DNA of 64,000 nucleotides from Papaver somniferum (lineage: Eukaryota > Streptophyta > Magnoliopsida > Ranunculales > Papaveraceae). This document shows, piece by piece, positions 23,228 to 34,738 of the stretch. The first letter of the stretch is position 1. Each line of letters begins with the position of its first letter. A program made the position numbers and the translations under genes. The notes under the pieces were generated by a model. It was not told the origin of the DNA and did not search any database. It saw nothing but the letters and a program-made list of their open reading frames with translations. Location of the stretch: assembly GCF_003573695.1 (NCBI RefSeq), contig NW_020621936.1, positions 806,001-870,000 of the forward strand, read 5' to 3'.

Positions 23228-24505
23228 TATATGTCGAGCATTAGGAACTAAATTAATCAACCAGTTTGGTTATTTAGTTTGTACTCCACAAGTTTTCTTT
23301 CTTATGTCGAGTACATGTACGGTTAAGGTTGTCATATTCTATGATGAACTTAGTCGGGGTTCCATAAGTTCTCTTATGTTGAGCCCAAAATAATTAAATT
23401 GATTACTTCGGTGATTAGTTTGGTTGTTTGTATTCCAATTAGATTAATTATAGGCTCTCTTTTAATTAATCTAGTTGAGTTTTCATATATTCCACAAATT
23501 CTTGTGTTGAGTATATGAACGGCTATATTAATCATGTTCTATTGGTTAATGTAGTCGTATATTCCGTAAGGTTTTCCTTATGTTGAGTATGTGAACGATT
23601 AAGTTAGTCATCTCCGTATGATTACCTTAGTCGTAGCTCCGTGAGTTTACTTATGTTGAGCACTTTCAATTAAATTGATCACTTGTGGTTTTATTTAGTT
23701 CCGTTTTCAATTAAATTAATCATGGGTTTACTTGTGATTAATTTGGTTGAGCTTTGGATATAGAAAATCATTCCTATGGTTTTTGGTGTCCAATTAAAAA
23801 ATCCTTCTTTTCTTTCGAAATTAAGATCGCTCTTGTTGTTCTTTCGGGAATGACATCAAATGGGGGAGAGTTCTTTTGAACTTGTGGTTAATGGTAATAT
23901 CTTGCGGGGTGTGCGGTTGTGGAATTTTATAGGGGTTATCTTGTATCTTAAAACTCCTTGATGAATGCATTTAGCTTCGGCTTTATGATTGCATCTAAAT
24001 TAAGTTGGTATGTATTTTTCTTTTAGTATATGAAATGTCTCTTGTGGAAATTTCATTATGATCCCGTTCTTGTACCTTTGCCAATTTTATTGACAAAAAG
24101 GGGAGAAATAATATAGTTCACACTACAAATACATATGGTTTTCGGATCATTGTGTAAGGGGGAGTGGTTTCCATGATCGAGATGGAGTATTGACTAAGGG
24201 GGAGTGATACATATCACCGTAGTATTATTGTTAAAGTCGTGACACAATTGGACATTGATATTACATAATAATACTATGACACTGTATAATAACGATCGAG
24301 AATCTCGATTTCTCTCATTGTTATAGCTATGGATCTTCAACAACGGTGATGCTAAACTTACAACGTTTGGGATCATTGGAGTACTTGGAAGGAAGAAGAT
24401 TTCAGGGAACGTTGAAGATTATACTATGGAATAGGAGCCACTAAAGTTTATCTTTTTTGTATTCCATATGTATTAATAGTTTTGTCAATTGACAAAGGGG
24501 GAGAT
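23228..24505 (+). repeat. Second internal 3' part of the composite
   Basis: It corresponds to 19857-21138. The first 260 bp look identical (offset 3371), then substitutions and small indels appear. It ends in a polypurine tract before LTR3. No ORF of note. Confidence 0.85.
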
Positions 24506-26939
24506 TGTTAGAGCATAGCTCGGTCAACCTCGCATGCGTTGCTATCTCAAGCATGTTTGTCAATGTTAGTGATCAAAACTATGAGTCTTGATTTCTAGCC
24601 TACATAGCTAAGTCTCGGACTAGGATAAAAAAGTGTAGTTGAGCTCAAGGACTTCATGGCGATTCATCATACAACGAAGAAGATCTATACAAGGAACCGT
24701 GAAACTTCATCAACAAAAAGGTATGTGAAGACTTGAACTTATCTATCACTCAAAATTCTATCTCTTCTATCTCTTACTTCTTATGAGACAAAAGTCGTAT
24801 GATATATAGACTAGATCATACACATTTGACCTTTCGAGCTGAGCATTCATTGCTTATCTTTTATCTCGAAACCGTGTGTTGGTAAAGCGTTTCGCTTTGA
24901 TCAAGTTTATCTTCACCTAGTGACGAAAGTCATGAAAAGTTTCAATCACTTTGAGAATTTCTCTGACGTGAATCGGTCTGTGAATAACAGCTACATAGCA
25001 TCCTCTGAGAATGTCTCAATGATTGAAATGAGAGTTTAGATTACATAACCATGTATTCCTTGAACCGAAGTTTTCGAACTTTGTTGATCAAGAGAAATCA
25101 GGAGGATTGTGGAATTGGCTTGCCAAGTCCGCGAACCCAGTCCGCAGACTCAGTCCGCGAACTGTCGGAAGTTCTCGACCAAGAATTTCTGCTGGATTTT
25201 CCAAAACTCGTTTGTGTGCTAAGTCTGCGAACTCAGTCCGCGAACTGGCGGAAGTTCTCTTTCTGAGAATTTCTGCTGAGTTTGGAAAACTCAACCGATT
25301 AACTAAAGTCTGCGAACTTGTTTGTGAACTTAAGAGGTTATGATCTAAAGATGTTCTCTGAACATGAAACATTAAATTACTAAATAATGCTTTATGCAAA
25401 CCATGGATATAATGTTCATGAGCCGATTCAATCGAATCGAATCATCTTTGTTTCAATTGTGTCATGTGTAGTTACATAAGATCTCATAGCAATTGAACAA
25501 CTCTTTAACTAGTTCATTTGAGTCAATTGAACTAGTTATGGTGAAGAAGAACAAGGTTAATATGAAATTCTCATATGGTTAACCTTTTTGGGTTACTATG
25601 TTGAACCAACATACACGTACATGTTTGGGCGTGGTTTTAACAAACCCAGTAAACGTTTACCAAAATGTTTGTGACAAGCTAGGTTTTTAGATCTAACGGT
25701 TGAGAAATATTTGCTTGAATCTAAATCAGGTTTTCATCTAACGGTGAATAAGGATTGCTTTGTACCTAAGGCAAAACCCTGATTTGAAGGCTATATAAAG
25801 AAGACATCTAGCATTGTGAAAAACTAATCCCCACACGTCTGTGTGCTACTAGTGCGCCCTCTAGAGTCGATCTCCATTAACCTTTGATTTTCTTCTCTAA
25901 AATCAGGTTAACGACTTAAATACTTCATTGGGATTGTGAAGCCAGACCGATACTACTTTTATTGTAGTTGTGTGATCTGATCTTGCATCTTCTGTCGTAC
26001 GAGTACAATCAATTGATTGACTTGAGATCGTGAGAGTTCTCCGATAGGCAAGATAAAGAAGTCACAAACATCTTCGTCTCACTGTTTGTGATTCCTCGAC
26101 GATCCGCTTGTTTAGTCAGGAAGGATTGTAGAGAGGTGATTGATTAATCTAGGATGTTCTTCGGGAATATAAGACCAGATTATCAATTGGTTCCTGTTCA
26201 CCTTGATTTTATATCTTAAGATGGAACAAAACCTAGGGTTTATATGTGGGAGACAGATTTATCCTTTGATAGACTTTTCTGTGTGAGACAGATCTGTTTA
26301 TTATCAAGTTTGTGATTTTGGGTTGCAAAAACTCTTGGTTGTGGGTGAGATCATCTAAGGGAATCAAGTGCGTAGTATCCTGCTGGGATCAGAGGCGTAG
26401 GAGTACAACTGTACCTTGGATCGTGGGAGACTGATTGGGGTTCAACTATAGTCCAATCCGAAGTTAGCTTGGAGTAGGCTAGTGTCTGTAGCGGCTTAAT
26501 ACAGTGTGTATTCAATCTGGACTAGGTCCCGGGGTTTTTCTGCATTTGCGGTTTCCTCGTTAACAAAACTTCTGGTGTCTGTGTTATTTCTTTTCCGCAT
26601 TATATTTTATATAATTGAAATAATACATGTTGTGCGTTAAGATCATCAATTGGAAATCCAACCTTTGGTTGTTGATTGATATTAATTGATCCTTGGATAT
26701 TGTATTAGCTTGAGTAAATCTTTGGTACCGTCCAAGTCATTCCTTGTGTTTTATTAAATACTCATTATTGTATTAGCTTGAGTAAATCAAAACAAGTGAG
26801 AGATATTGACTCCTTGAGATACTTTAATCTAGATTGAGTCTGACTGTCTAGTTGATTCTCTAGCAAAGTATTTCGGAGATAGTCCATACATATTGCTAAG
26901 CGAAATATTGGGTGTTGTTGTTAGACCCCCGCTTTTTCA
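24506..26939 (+). repeat. LTR3 (3' LTR) of the composite
   Basis: 2434 bp, TGTTAG...TTTTTCA, with the TATA box at 25792-25800. It has about five AGTCCGC[GA]-AACT-type motifs at 25124-25320, more than LTR1 or LTR2. The ATGGC target duplication follows directly at 26940. Confidence 0.9.
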
Positions 26940-28764
26940 ATGGCAACCGTCAACGAGGAGGTCGACTTGGGCCAGGACGATAACCACACTTTCCTAGGAC
27001 GTATCGAGCCGAGTCAGAGGAGACTCGAGAACATGGTAGATAGGATAACCGCGTCGGACACTGAAGACGATGAGGAGGCACTGCTGATACAGGAGGGCCG
27101 ATGGGCCAGACAGCACGCTGAACACCAATCCGTTTTGGATCGAGAGGAGGAACAACTCCGACAGAATCTGTTAGGAAAGAGGAATGGAACCTGAGCACCA
27201 CCAGTACCACAACCAGTGCCACCACCAGTAGCACCACCAGCCGCACCAGGATACCACCAACATTATCCTTCTAGTCATGAGAGCACGGATCCAATGTTAA
27301 TGGCGATTTTGGAAAACCATATGAGGCAGGAAGAGTTTATGAGGGAGATACAAAGAAGGAATATATCACTTGAACAAGAGAATTACCGACTTAGAAACCA
27401 AGGGTCGAGGTCGCGAGGTTCGTCCAGCCGAGGAACATTAAGTGATCAGACTCGATCAGGATATACCCGTACACCCCCGCGACGCGGAGGACCCGTACCC
27501 GAGCCCAACCATCCATGAGAATGTTACGGTCCTCCATAAGATTCGTCAACCGAAGAAGAAGTACCCGAACAGGATGGAAGATCCGATAATCCACCCAAAG
27601 CTAAGATCATACAACTTGAGGAAATGGTTAAAAATATGGCTGGATATGGTGAGGATGATAAATTGGCGGAAGTAATCAATAAAGCTGAAAAGACCCCCTT
27701 TACCCGAGAATTGGAGCAAGCGACGTTCCCCCCAAAGTGCACTTTACCTACATTTCCATCCTGATTTGATGGCACATGAGATGTTGTGGAACACGTTAAG
27801 ATGTATATGATGTCACTATTACAATGGAAACACAATGACGTGGTCACGTGCAAACTCTTCCCGGCTAGCCTATAAGGCGAAGCTAAGAACTGGTTTTGCA
27901 CTTTACCCGACAGATCAGTTGGAAACTATGGGGCCCTAGTAGAAACTTTTCTTGAAACCTACATGCACAACAACATCGCCAGACCAAGGGTAAACAAATT
28001 ATTCACTTTGGAAATAAGGTTCAGGGAGCCTTTGAGGTCTTTAACAGACATATGAAGGAAACTGTGTACCGATATCGGGAAGGTATCAGTGGACCAACAA
28101 ATATGTTCGAGAATTCCCTCGGGAAATCAGACCCTATCTGGATAGCCTTGTTTACCGAGAAACCGCAGACATTGAAGGAGATGAGGAAGATTACATTGCC
28201 TTGGAAGAGATACAAGAGGGAGCACAAGATAGAGGCGTGCAGGAGGCCAGCGCGGCGACAGAAGTAGCTCCTAAGGAAATCTTGAAGCGACCTGAAAAAA
28301 GGTCGGGACCCCAGCACAAAGGGTCAGGAAAAAAGGAGTGGGTTGAAAAGGGAAAGAAACCTCGGTACGAACCAAAGACATATACGCCCTTGAATGCACC
28401 ACTGGAAGAAATCTTCAAAGAAGTAGAGAAAAGAAATGATATAAGGTACCAAAAAACCAGAGGAATACAGTTTGACGAGACGAAGAACCATCCCGAGTTT
28501 TCCCATTATCATCAGTTCAGAGGACACTCAACCAATGACTGCCGAGAAGTAAAAGATACAATTAAACATTTGATTCGGGACGGATATTTAAGGAAGTTTG
28601 TCAAGCAGGCGATACCATCACCCGATGTTCCAGTGCATCAAATCATGATTGATCGGGGAACCCAATTTTTATGTAATACAATCTCGTATTCCGCGCCACA
28701 AGGACTAGATTTGGGATCAGGAATTACGTCAAGGATTCACAAGAGGGATCGATCGGGGAAATAA
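26940..28764 (+). pseudogene. Tat-type gag, remaining part, broken
   Basis: The gag frame resumes at 26940 after the insertion. Stops and frameshifts break it (for example the TGA near 27192 and further changes to 28200). 27720-27960 reads in pieces as the Tat capsid core (phrases like CKLFP followed by a short AKNWF). 28490-28610 has the FSHYHQFRGHSTNDC region, which matches the CxFHxxHGHxTxxC finger of Tat gag with the first cysteine lost, then the LIRDGYLRKFV motif. It is non-functional. Confidence 0.8.
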
Positions 28765-28773
28765 ATCTTTAGT

Positions 28774-29224
28774 GTGGCCAGGACCTTGCCCATGGAGGCG
28801 TGGATTATGCAACCAATCGAATTCTCAGCTAAAGATGTCCCGATGAATGGTCAAGCACATGGAGATCCGTTAGTGATCACCTTACTGATAGAAGAATGGG
28901 GCATAAAGAGGAAACTGATTGATAGTGGAAGCTCTTTAGAATTTATTTTTTATGACATGTTCAAGAGAATGAAACTATCTGATGATATCCTAATCCCATC
29001 AACCTACATGATTTATGGTTTATGGAACGATGACTATACCAAAGGGAAAGGTTACGTTAAGGGTCTCGGACGGAGAAGGGTATTTAGATACCCTTAATAC
29101 TTTTTGTGTGGTAGATGTCGTATCACCATATGAAGCAATCATCGGGAGACCATGGATTGCGAGTATCAAAGGAGTTGCGTCCGCTTATCATCAGAGGCTG
29201 AGATTTCCTACCTACAGGGTGTAG
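28774..29224 (+). pseudogene. Tat-type aspartic protease remnant
   Basis: The retropepsin active-site motif DSGSS is at 28921-28935, preceded by KRKLI and followed by FIFYDMF. A later segment, YEAIIGRPWI then SAYHQRLRFPT, matches the C-terminal protease region of Tat elements. One frameshift near 29030-29090 separates the halves. Confidence 0.8.
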
Positions 29225-29600
29225 TCGAAGTATTAGGTGATCTACAAGCCGCTAGGCAATGCATCCAAGTGGATATCCAGCAGAATGAAGATAGGCGAGC
29301 AAGGGTACGTCGAGAAAGGAACAAGGCCAAAGAAATCAAAGCTAGCCAGGAGTTGGAGAAAATGATCTCACAAGCAGTTATGTCCCATGAAGCAAGCAAG
29401 GACAAAATCTTATAGCAATCCAAGGTAGCAACACAGATCGGAGATCCAAAGCCGAACTTCACAGCTTTAGAACCTACTCGGGAGGTCAAACTGGGAATGG
29501 AAGAAGAGCCGAAGATAGTAAAGATCGGGTCGTTGTTATCAGAGGAATATCAAGCCGATTGATAATTTTACTTCGAGAGCATATGGATGCATTCGCCTAG
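29225..29600 (+). pseudogene. Linker between protease and RT, degraded
   Basis: A lysine- and glutamate-rich ORF with stops near 29415 and 29563. By position it is the spacer between protease and RT in Tat polyproteins. No domain motif is visible. Confidence 0.5.
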
Positions 29601-29603
29601 AAG

Positions 29604-30308
29604 ATGCACGATATGGAAGGTATCAATCCCGAGGTGTGTTGTCACCACCTAAAGATAAATATGAAATTTAGACCAGTCCGACAGAAAATACGGGGGATCG
29701 CACCCGAACTACAAGCGGCAGTAGAAGTGGAACTGAAGAAGTTACAATCATCTGGAATCATGCGAAATGCACATTATCCGATATGGATTTCGAATATGGT
29801 GATAATACCTAAAAAGAACGGAGGGGTCTGAATCTGCATAAACTTCAGTGATCTGAACAAGGCTTGTCCATATGATAGCTTACCCTTCCCGAACATTGAT
29901 CAACTAGTAGAGTCAATAATGGGACACAAGGCGATATCGTTAATGGAAGGATACTCGGGGTATAACCAGATCCCCTTGGATCTCGAGGATCAAGAGAACA
30001 CGTATTTCTTTAGGCCCAGAGGACTTTACTGCTACACAAAGATGCCATTCGGGCTAAAAAATGCGGGCTCCACATATCAAAGACTGATTGAAGACATGTT
30101 TGAGGATAAGATCCACAATACCATTGAGGTGTATGTAGACGACATGTTAATAAAAATCAGAGTGGCATCCAATCACATCGAAGATCTTCGGGACATTTTT
30201 CAAACAATGAAGAAGTATAAAATGAGGGTTAACCCAGCCAAATGTACCTTTTGGGTGACCTCAGGCAAGTTTCTGGGTGTAGATGGGGAAAAACGATTTG
30301 TTGGTTTT
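29604..30308 (+). pseudogene. Tat-type reverse transcriptase, truncated
   Basis: RT fingers and palm are readable: IIPKKNGG near 29810 with a stop in place of the next tryptophan, DLNKACPYDS near 29850, the MPFGLKNAGSTYQRL motif near 30040, and the catalytic YVDD at 30132-30143. The match to Tat (NPAKC then SGKFLG) ends about 30285, and the frame closes at 30311. RNase H, integrase and the 3' LTR are missing, so the element was cut here. Confidence 0.85.
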
Positions 30309-31516
30309 TAAGGAATTGAGGAGACGACCGTACGGAGGAGACTCCTCGAACCGAGCGAAATGTTAAACCTCACACAGATGCACCGCTGCAAAGGGGGTGC
30401 TCTAGATTCGAGAGATCAATCTGTAGTACTCCGGCCTAAATCAAGACAATGACCGTTCCAGAGTAAATTCGGTCACAAGAGAGGATGGGTTGATCTGTAG
30501 GAGGGAAGCTGGGAAATGTGTGGAATCAATGGTAATCAAAGATTGTGGGTGTGTGAATTCTGAATATAATAAGCTCTGAATGATTGAAATTTCTCAATTG
30601 AGAGTAGTTGCTCAATTGATGAGTTGATGATCTCATGTTGTCGATGAGACGTGAGATTGATGATACTGTTGATGCTGATGATTCAATCATGATTCAGATA
30701 CTTATTTATATTGCTGGAATTTTAGACACAGTGATTCCATGAAGTGTGACAGTTGATGGAATCAAGGAGTGGGGAAGTGGAGATCGTGTTTCAAACCAGT
30801 TGCTCAACGTGTGGAGACTTGGCCGATTTTCCACACACTACCTCGTGAATTCCTTCAACTGATTGCACGACTTGCTCACATTCCATCGTGTGTTTGAACA
30901 CACGTGCCGTAGACCACCAGACCAAAACCCTAAGTGATATCCCCCCAAGTGACACGATTGACGTCTCGTGGTATGTTAGTCAATTGATGACTTCGTGGTT
31001 TGATGGGACGATGAGTCCATGTAGTTGCTGAGTTGAACATGATGTTCTGAAACTCATGAATTGAACATGTCATGAGACAGAGGTATAGTTCTTACGATGA
31101 AGTGAGCAAGTATTGCTCATTCGATGGATCGTTGAATATTGATTGTTGAACCAATATTCCTTGGTTTGAGAAAATATTTATCATCTGAGCAAGTGTTGCT
31201 CATGTGATGATTGTTGAATATTTAATCATCTGAGCATGTGTTGCTCATCTGATGGATTATTGGCAGCATTAAGTCCCCTGCTTACTGAGGAAAGTTGTGT
31301 TCCTCAGTCAGCATTAAATGGTGATTTTCCAGCCATAATAATATCAGTAAATGAACTTAGTGGCAAGTTGAGACGTTATCGGATTTAGAGAGCATGAGCA
31401 AACCACGACTTGATGAAGGCTTCAATGTCATGATTGGAGCGTCGTTTGATGAGCATAAATTGGTGTTGAACCGCTGGTTTGGACGATGGGACCTTGGTCG
31501 TTTAGGATTCGCGGGC
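30309..31516 (-). repeat. Probable LTR fragment of an unrelated element
   Basis: No ORF is supported. On the minus strand CAATATAAATAAG (about 30699-30712) is a TATA-like box, and its upstream side (higher coordinates) holds three copies of a palindromic motif. The layout fits a U3-R-U5 fragment in minus orientation. I could not define the termini. It abuts the truncated RT on the left and array LTR A on the right. Confidence 0.4.
31103..31248. repeat. Three TGAGCAagtgTTGCTCA palindromes
   Basis: Palindromes at 31103-31120, 31186-31203 and 31231-31248 share GAGCA, a 5-base centre and TGCTC, and are followed by TGATGGAT or TGATGATT. They form a degenerate direct repeat. They look like binding sites in the U3 of the putative LTR. 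Confidence 0.7.
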
Positions 31517-31852
31517 TGGTGTGGTTGGAGAACACACAAAAACTCTTGCAAGTATACAAGGCCAAGTTTTAGTATAGAAAGTAAGCAAGGGATCATTCCA
31601 CAGGGACTTGGGGTGTATTGAAGTTTCCTAGACTAAAGCTATCTAAACAAGTAACTAAGTGGCAGTGAGATAGTGACAGTTACAATGGCAATGAGCCAAA
31701 GGCAGTGAAGTAAAGAATGAAGGTACTAGGGTCTTTGAATCTACTTCTTGATCCTAAACTAAGGCAGATCCTAATCAATCATGTTCTTGTTTCATCTCAG
31801 GGAAGATTGTAATGGATGATTTATCAACTAATTTTACTAGCATACCCCTAGC

Positions 31853-32016
31853 ATCAGCTGTCTTTCTACAGCACAGCTGATCACAGGTTTACTTGCACAA
31901 CCACTTAATCTATCAACTCTAAGGCATTTGGGCTCAATCCTTCTAATGTACTGAATTTTTAACCATTATCACTCACTTACCCCTAGCATCAGCTGTCTTT
32001 CTACAGCACAGCTGAT
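31853..32016 (-). other. Two R-U5 hairpins of LTR A
   Basis: At 31853-31881 and 31988-32016, ATCAGCTGT pairs with ACAGCTGAT over 9 bp around an 11-base loop, CTTTCTACAGC. They lie roughly 280-450 nt downstream of the minus-strand TATA box, so they are in the RNA leader. Confidence 0.8.
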
Positions 32017-32223
32017 CACAGGCTTGCTTGTTCAAATGGCTACTAGCAGTCCTAACTCATTTTAACACTACAAGAACAATGACAAATTACTAACTATCTT
32101 AACATAAAATCAAGAGTTTCATCTAAACCCTAGCACATGAAATTAGAACATGATAAACATAATTAACATTTGAAATTGAAATTAACTGACTTCAAAACAT
32201 GAACTGAAAACAACTTGGAAGCA

Positions 32224-32266
32224 CTGGCTATTCCAGGCCCCTTGGGTGAAGCTCTGGCTAGCCCAG
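32224..32266 (-). other. Two short hairpins at the predicted RNA 5' end, LTR A
   Basis: CTGG-CTATT-CCAG at 32224-32236 and CTGG-CTAGC-CCAG at 32254-32266. The second lies about 30 bp from the TATA box, where transcription should start. Confidence 0.55.
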
Positions 32267-32295
32267 GCATGCCCTCTACAACACAACATACATCC

Positions 32296-32303
32296 TATTT
32301 ATA
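32296..32303 (-). promoter_or_regulatory. TATA box of LTR A
   Basis: The minus strand reads GGGTATAAATAGG. Equivalent boxes occur in every LTR of the array. Confidence 0.75.
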
Positions 32304-32699
32304 CCCAAATTTTAGGGTTTACAACTTTCCCCCAAATTGGCAGTTGAAATTAGGGTTCGACTTTACCTAATTTGATGGCACAATCTCTCCCCCATGCGTC
32401 GACCCATTCTTCCTCTGACTCTCCTGCTCCATTCCCATGTGTCAATTGCTACTCTAGACTCGCCTAATCGATTGATTTTTCTTCTAGGGTTTCAGAGAAA
32501 GGTGAGAAGAAATATCAATCAAATAGGGGGCTAGAAAGAGGGGGTGATGATGGTAGTGATGGGTTTAGGTTTAGGGTTGGTTTGGTGGCGTAGGGAGTGG
32601 TGGTGGCGAGGTCATAGCAGGTGGAGAAGATGGAGGTGGTTCTGCACAGGGTATGGAGGAGGAGAGGTCGATGGAAGAAGGGGAAGGGGATGTTTGGTA

Positions 32700-32975
32700 G
32701 GGGTATATGGCTCGGATGTTATGGTGTTGAGCGGTTTCAGCGAGGGAAGATGTTATGCGATCTGCGCCGTAGGATGAGAAGATGGTAGGTAGATCTGACG
32801 GCGATGCGGAGGCAAGCGATGAGCGACCGTCGGATGAAGGGATACAACGAAACGAACGGCACTTGGTGGAGTTAGGTACTGTAGTGTAAAGCGGAGATAT
32901 CAAACTTTGATGCACAGCAAGGGAGCGACCGTAGGATGCTTCTGAGAACTGTTTTGACGGCTGAAAACGCAAGCG
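32700..32975 (-). repeat. U3 modules with GCGACCGTCGGATG, LTR A
   Basis: Near-copies of a module ending GAGCGACCGT[CA]GGATG occur at 32819-32834 and 32923-32939, with a weaker copy at 32760-32774 (GCGCCGTAGGATG). They lie upstream of the TATA box in transcription sense and recur in all LTRs, so they may be enhancer sites. Confidence 0.6.
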
Positions 32976-33361
32976 GATATGGATTTGGGTTTTAGGCTTT
33001 TGGGTATAGAATATGGGTTTAAGAAATGAGTTTGGGCTTGGGAAATCTTGAGCCAACTTCTTCTTTAAGAACAAATCTTCCTTCTTGAGCCCATTTCTAG
33101 TCTTTTGGGTTTATGCGCACCATTCTTCGCGGCTTCCTTGCGTAATTTCTTCCGGCTTTTCACTACTTTTCTGCTCTTTTCGCTCCGCAATTCATCCAAA
33201 CTTTATTTATTACCTAAAAATGCAAAATTAGTTAATAAAAATATTTATTCTTGAAAACAAAGAAAATACAGAATATGGGATAAAATGTAGAATTAATGCA
33301 CAAAAGATGAGTTAAATGCCAACAAAAAGATATAGAAATATGTACTTTTTAGGACTCATCA

Positions 33362-33376
33362 AATACCCCCAAACCT
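33362..33376 (-). other. Polypurine tract before LTR A
   Basis: The minus strand reads AGGTTTGGGGGTATT, then the LTR start TGATGAG. Equivalent tracts lie at 43954-43968, 50469-50483, 56596-56610 and 62838-62852. In unit B (39455-39469) the G run is broken (TTTGGGAG). Confidence 0.8.
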
Positions 33377-34738
33377 GAATTTTACTTGTCCTCAAGTAAA
33401 ACAAAACTAAGGAAATCCTACCTATACCACTGTCGCTGGTCTCTCGAATGCATTTAGCGTATGCACTAAGCCTTTTAAACCACTAAGTGTCCCTAGTGGA
33501 CGAGTGAAGTCTCGTGAAGGTTTGCTTAGAACGTACCTACAAAGTTCTAGGTCAAAATATAAGCTCAGATTCCATCAAATGTGACATGTGCAAAACAGTT
33601 TAAGCTCACAGCAAAATGGAGATGTCAATCTAGCTATCAAAGGCACAATCCTAGCACTGATAACAAAAAAAAGACATGTGATAAGAGTGTAAAGTGTATC
33701 TACACATGTGTAAAGAAAGATCTGAAGTTATGACTACTAATCACCAAGAGATAGTTTCTCAGGCTACGAACCAAGGTCGAAATCTAGCTAGTTGTCCGGA
33801 CTTTACGAGAATTGTGAATGAGTTGGAGGTATTTCACAATTACTCGCGTTGTACATCAATGGCATACACCCTCCTTGCTTATTACAATGAAACAACAAAA
33901 TGACTCTTTACATGACTCTTATTTACATTGACTATTCTCTTTTTATTTTTGGAACAAGAGATGATGGAATTGATAAATACTTGATTTTTTTGTATTTTTC
34001 TGATATATTTTTTTTTTTTTACAGAGACACTTTTGATACATATACAAAAGGAAACAAAAATTACATGACACTTTGCAAGAGGTAGCCCTTTTTGATGCAC
34101 CCAGTTAAATTCGATGGTTGTCTTTCTTAATGTAACCTCCACCTTCTATCCCAACCAACCAAAGAACAAGCTAGTCAAGTTTCGTTCAGTATTCTAAAGT
34201 GATTGGCAATCGTAACTTCCTATCCAACACCTTGAAGATCGAGGCCATACATGTATTGGTAGATCGTGCGCGTGCAAATTTCTTATCACTATGTGAATTG
34301 TGCTAGAATCAGGGTGCCTAAATATCTAGACTAAGACTCCTAATAATTACATATTTGCACAAGAGTCAACATTTCAAGGTAAATGAGCTCCATTTTTATG
34401 ATTTTTTTTTTTTAATTTTTTATTTTGATTTTTTCATTTTTTTTCAAAAAGAAGGAGTTCTTGTTTTCAATTATGGCATATTATCAAAGTATCTACTTTT
34501 CACCCCCAAACCTAAACTAAACATTGTCCTCAATGTTTCAAAATATGAACAAAATTATAATACAACATATGAAGAGGATCATGTTGAGTAGAGAAAAAGG
34601 AAAGAGAATACCCGATTTCGGCGAAAGCAATATTAGAACTCCGTTATTCAAGGCAAGAATCCAACATATGTCAGCCGAGATCATATTGGATTAGCAAAAT
34701 ATATACAAAAGGAACAAAAGGGTTTTAAGAAATTTTAT
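33377..34738 (-). other. Conserved 3' non-coding block of unit A
   Basis: It lies between the gag stop and the PPT. It holds three small adjacent hairpins (33449-33465, 33480-33499, 33500-33515), a T-rich variable tract near 34005-34020 and a second PPT-like motif at about 34502-34517. The block is present in all six units with few changes, although I find no ORF shared by all of them. Confidence 0.75.

Larger units (their letters stand above)
14471..26939 (+). mobile_element. Copia/SIRE-like gag-only composite with three LTRs, nested in the Tat gag
   Basis: The order is LTR1 (14471-16849), internal region with PBS and a gag-like ORF (16850-21138), LTR2 (21139-23217, cut by a gap), the 3' part of a second internal region (23228-24505), and LTR3 (24506-26939). 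All are in the same orientation. LTRs begin TGTTAGAGCATAGC and end CGCTTTTTCA. A perfect 5-bp duplication ATGGC flanks LTR1 and LTR3, so the outer boundaries come from one integration. No pol genes are present. The extra LTR and internal part may reflect unequal recombination with a tandem copy, or an assembly fault at the gap. Confidence 0.85.
31517..33361 (-). repeat. LTR A
   Basis: 1845 bp. It has a TATA box on the minus strand at 32296-32303 and two conserved hairpins in R-U5. It is nearly identical to LTR C at an offset of 10592, and very close to LTR F in U3. It is preceded at low coordinates by GCGGGC instead of a PBS, so it is the last LTR of the array. A 167-codon minus-strand ORF across U3 (32571-33074) recurs in C and F, but I regard it as chance. 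Confidence 0.9.

Noticed and set aside
25051..25399. Overlapping ORFs of 71-103 codons on both strands in LTR3
   Set aside because: They arise from the AGTCCGCGAACT tandem repeats and are not kept in LTR1 or LTR2.
32571..33074. 167-codon minus-strand ORF in LTR U3, repeated at 43163-43666 and 62047-62550
   Set aside because: It is present only in the nearly identical A, C and F LTRs, broken or shorter in E and absent in B and D, and has low-complexity composition. It looks like a chance frame in GC-richer U3.
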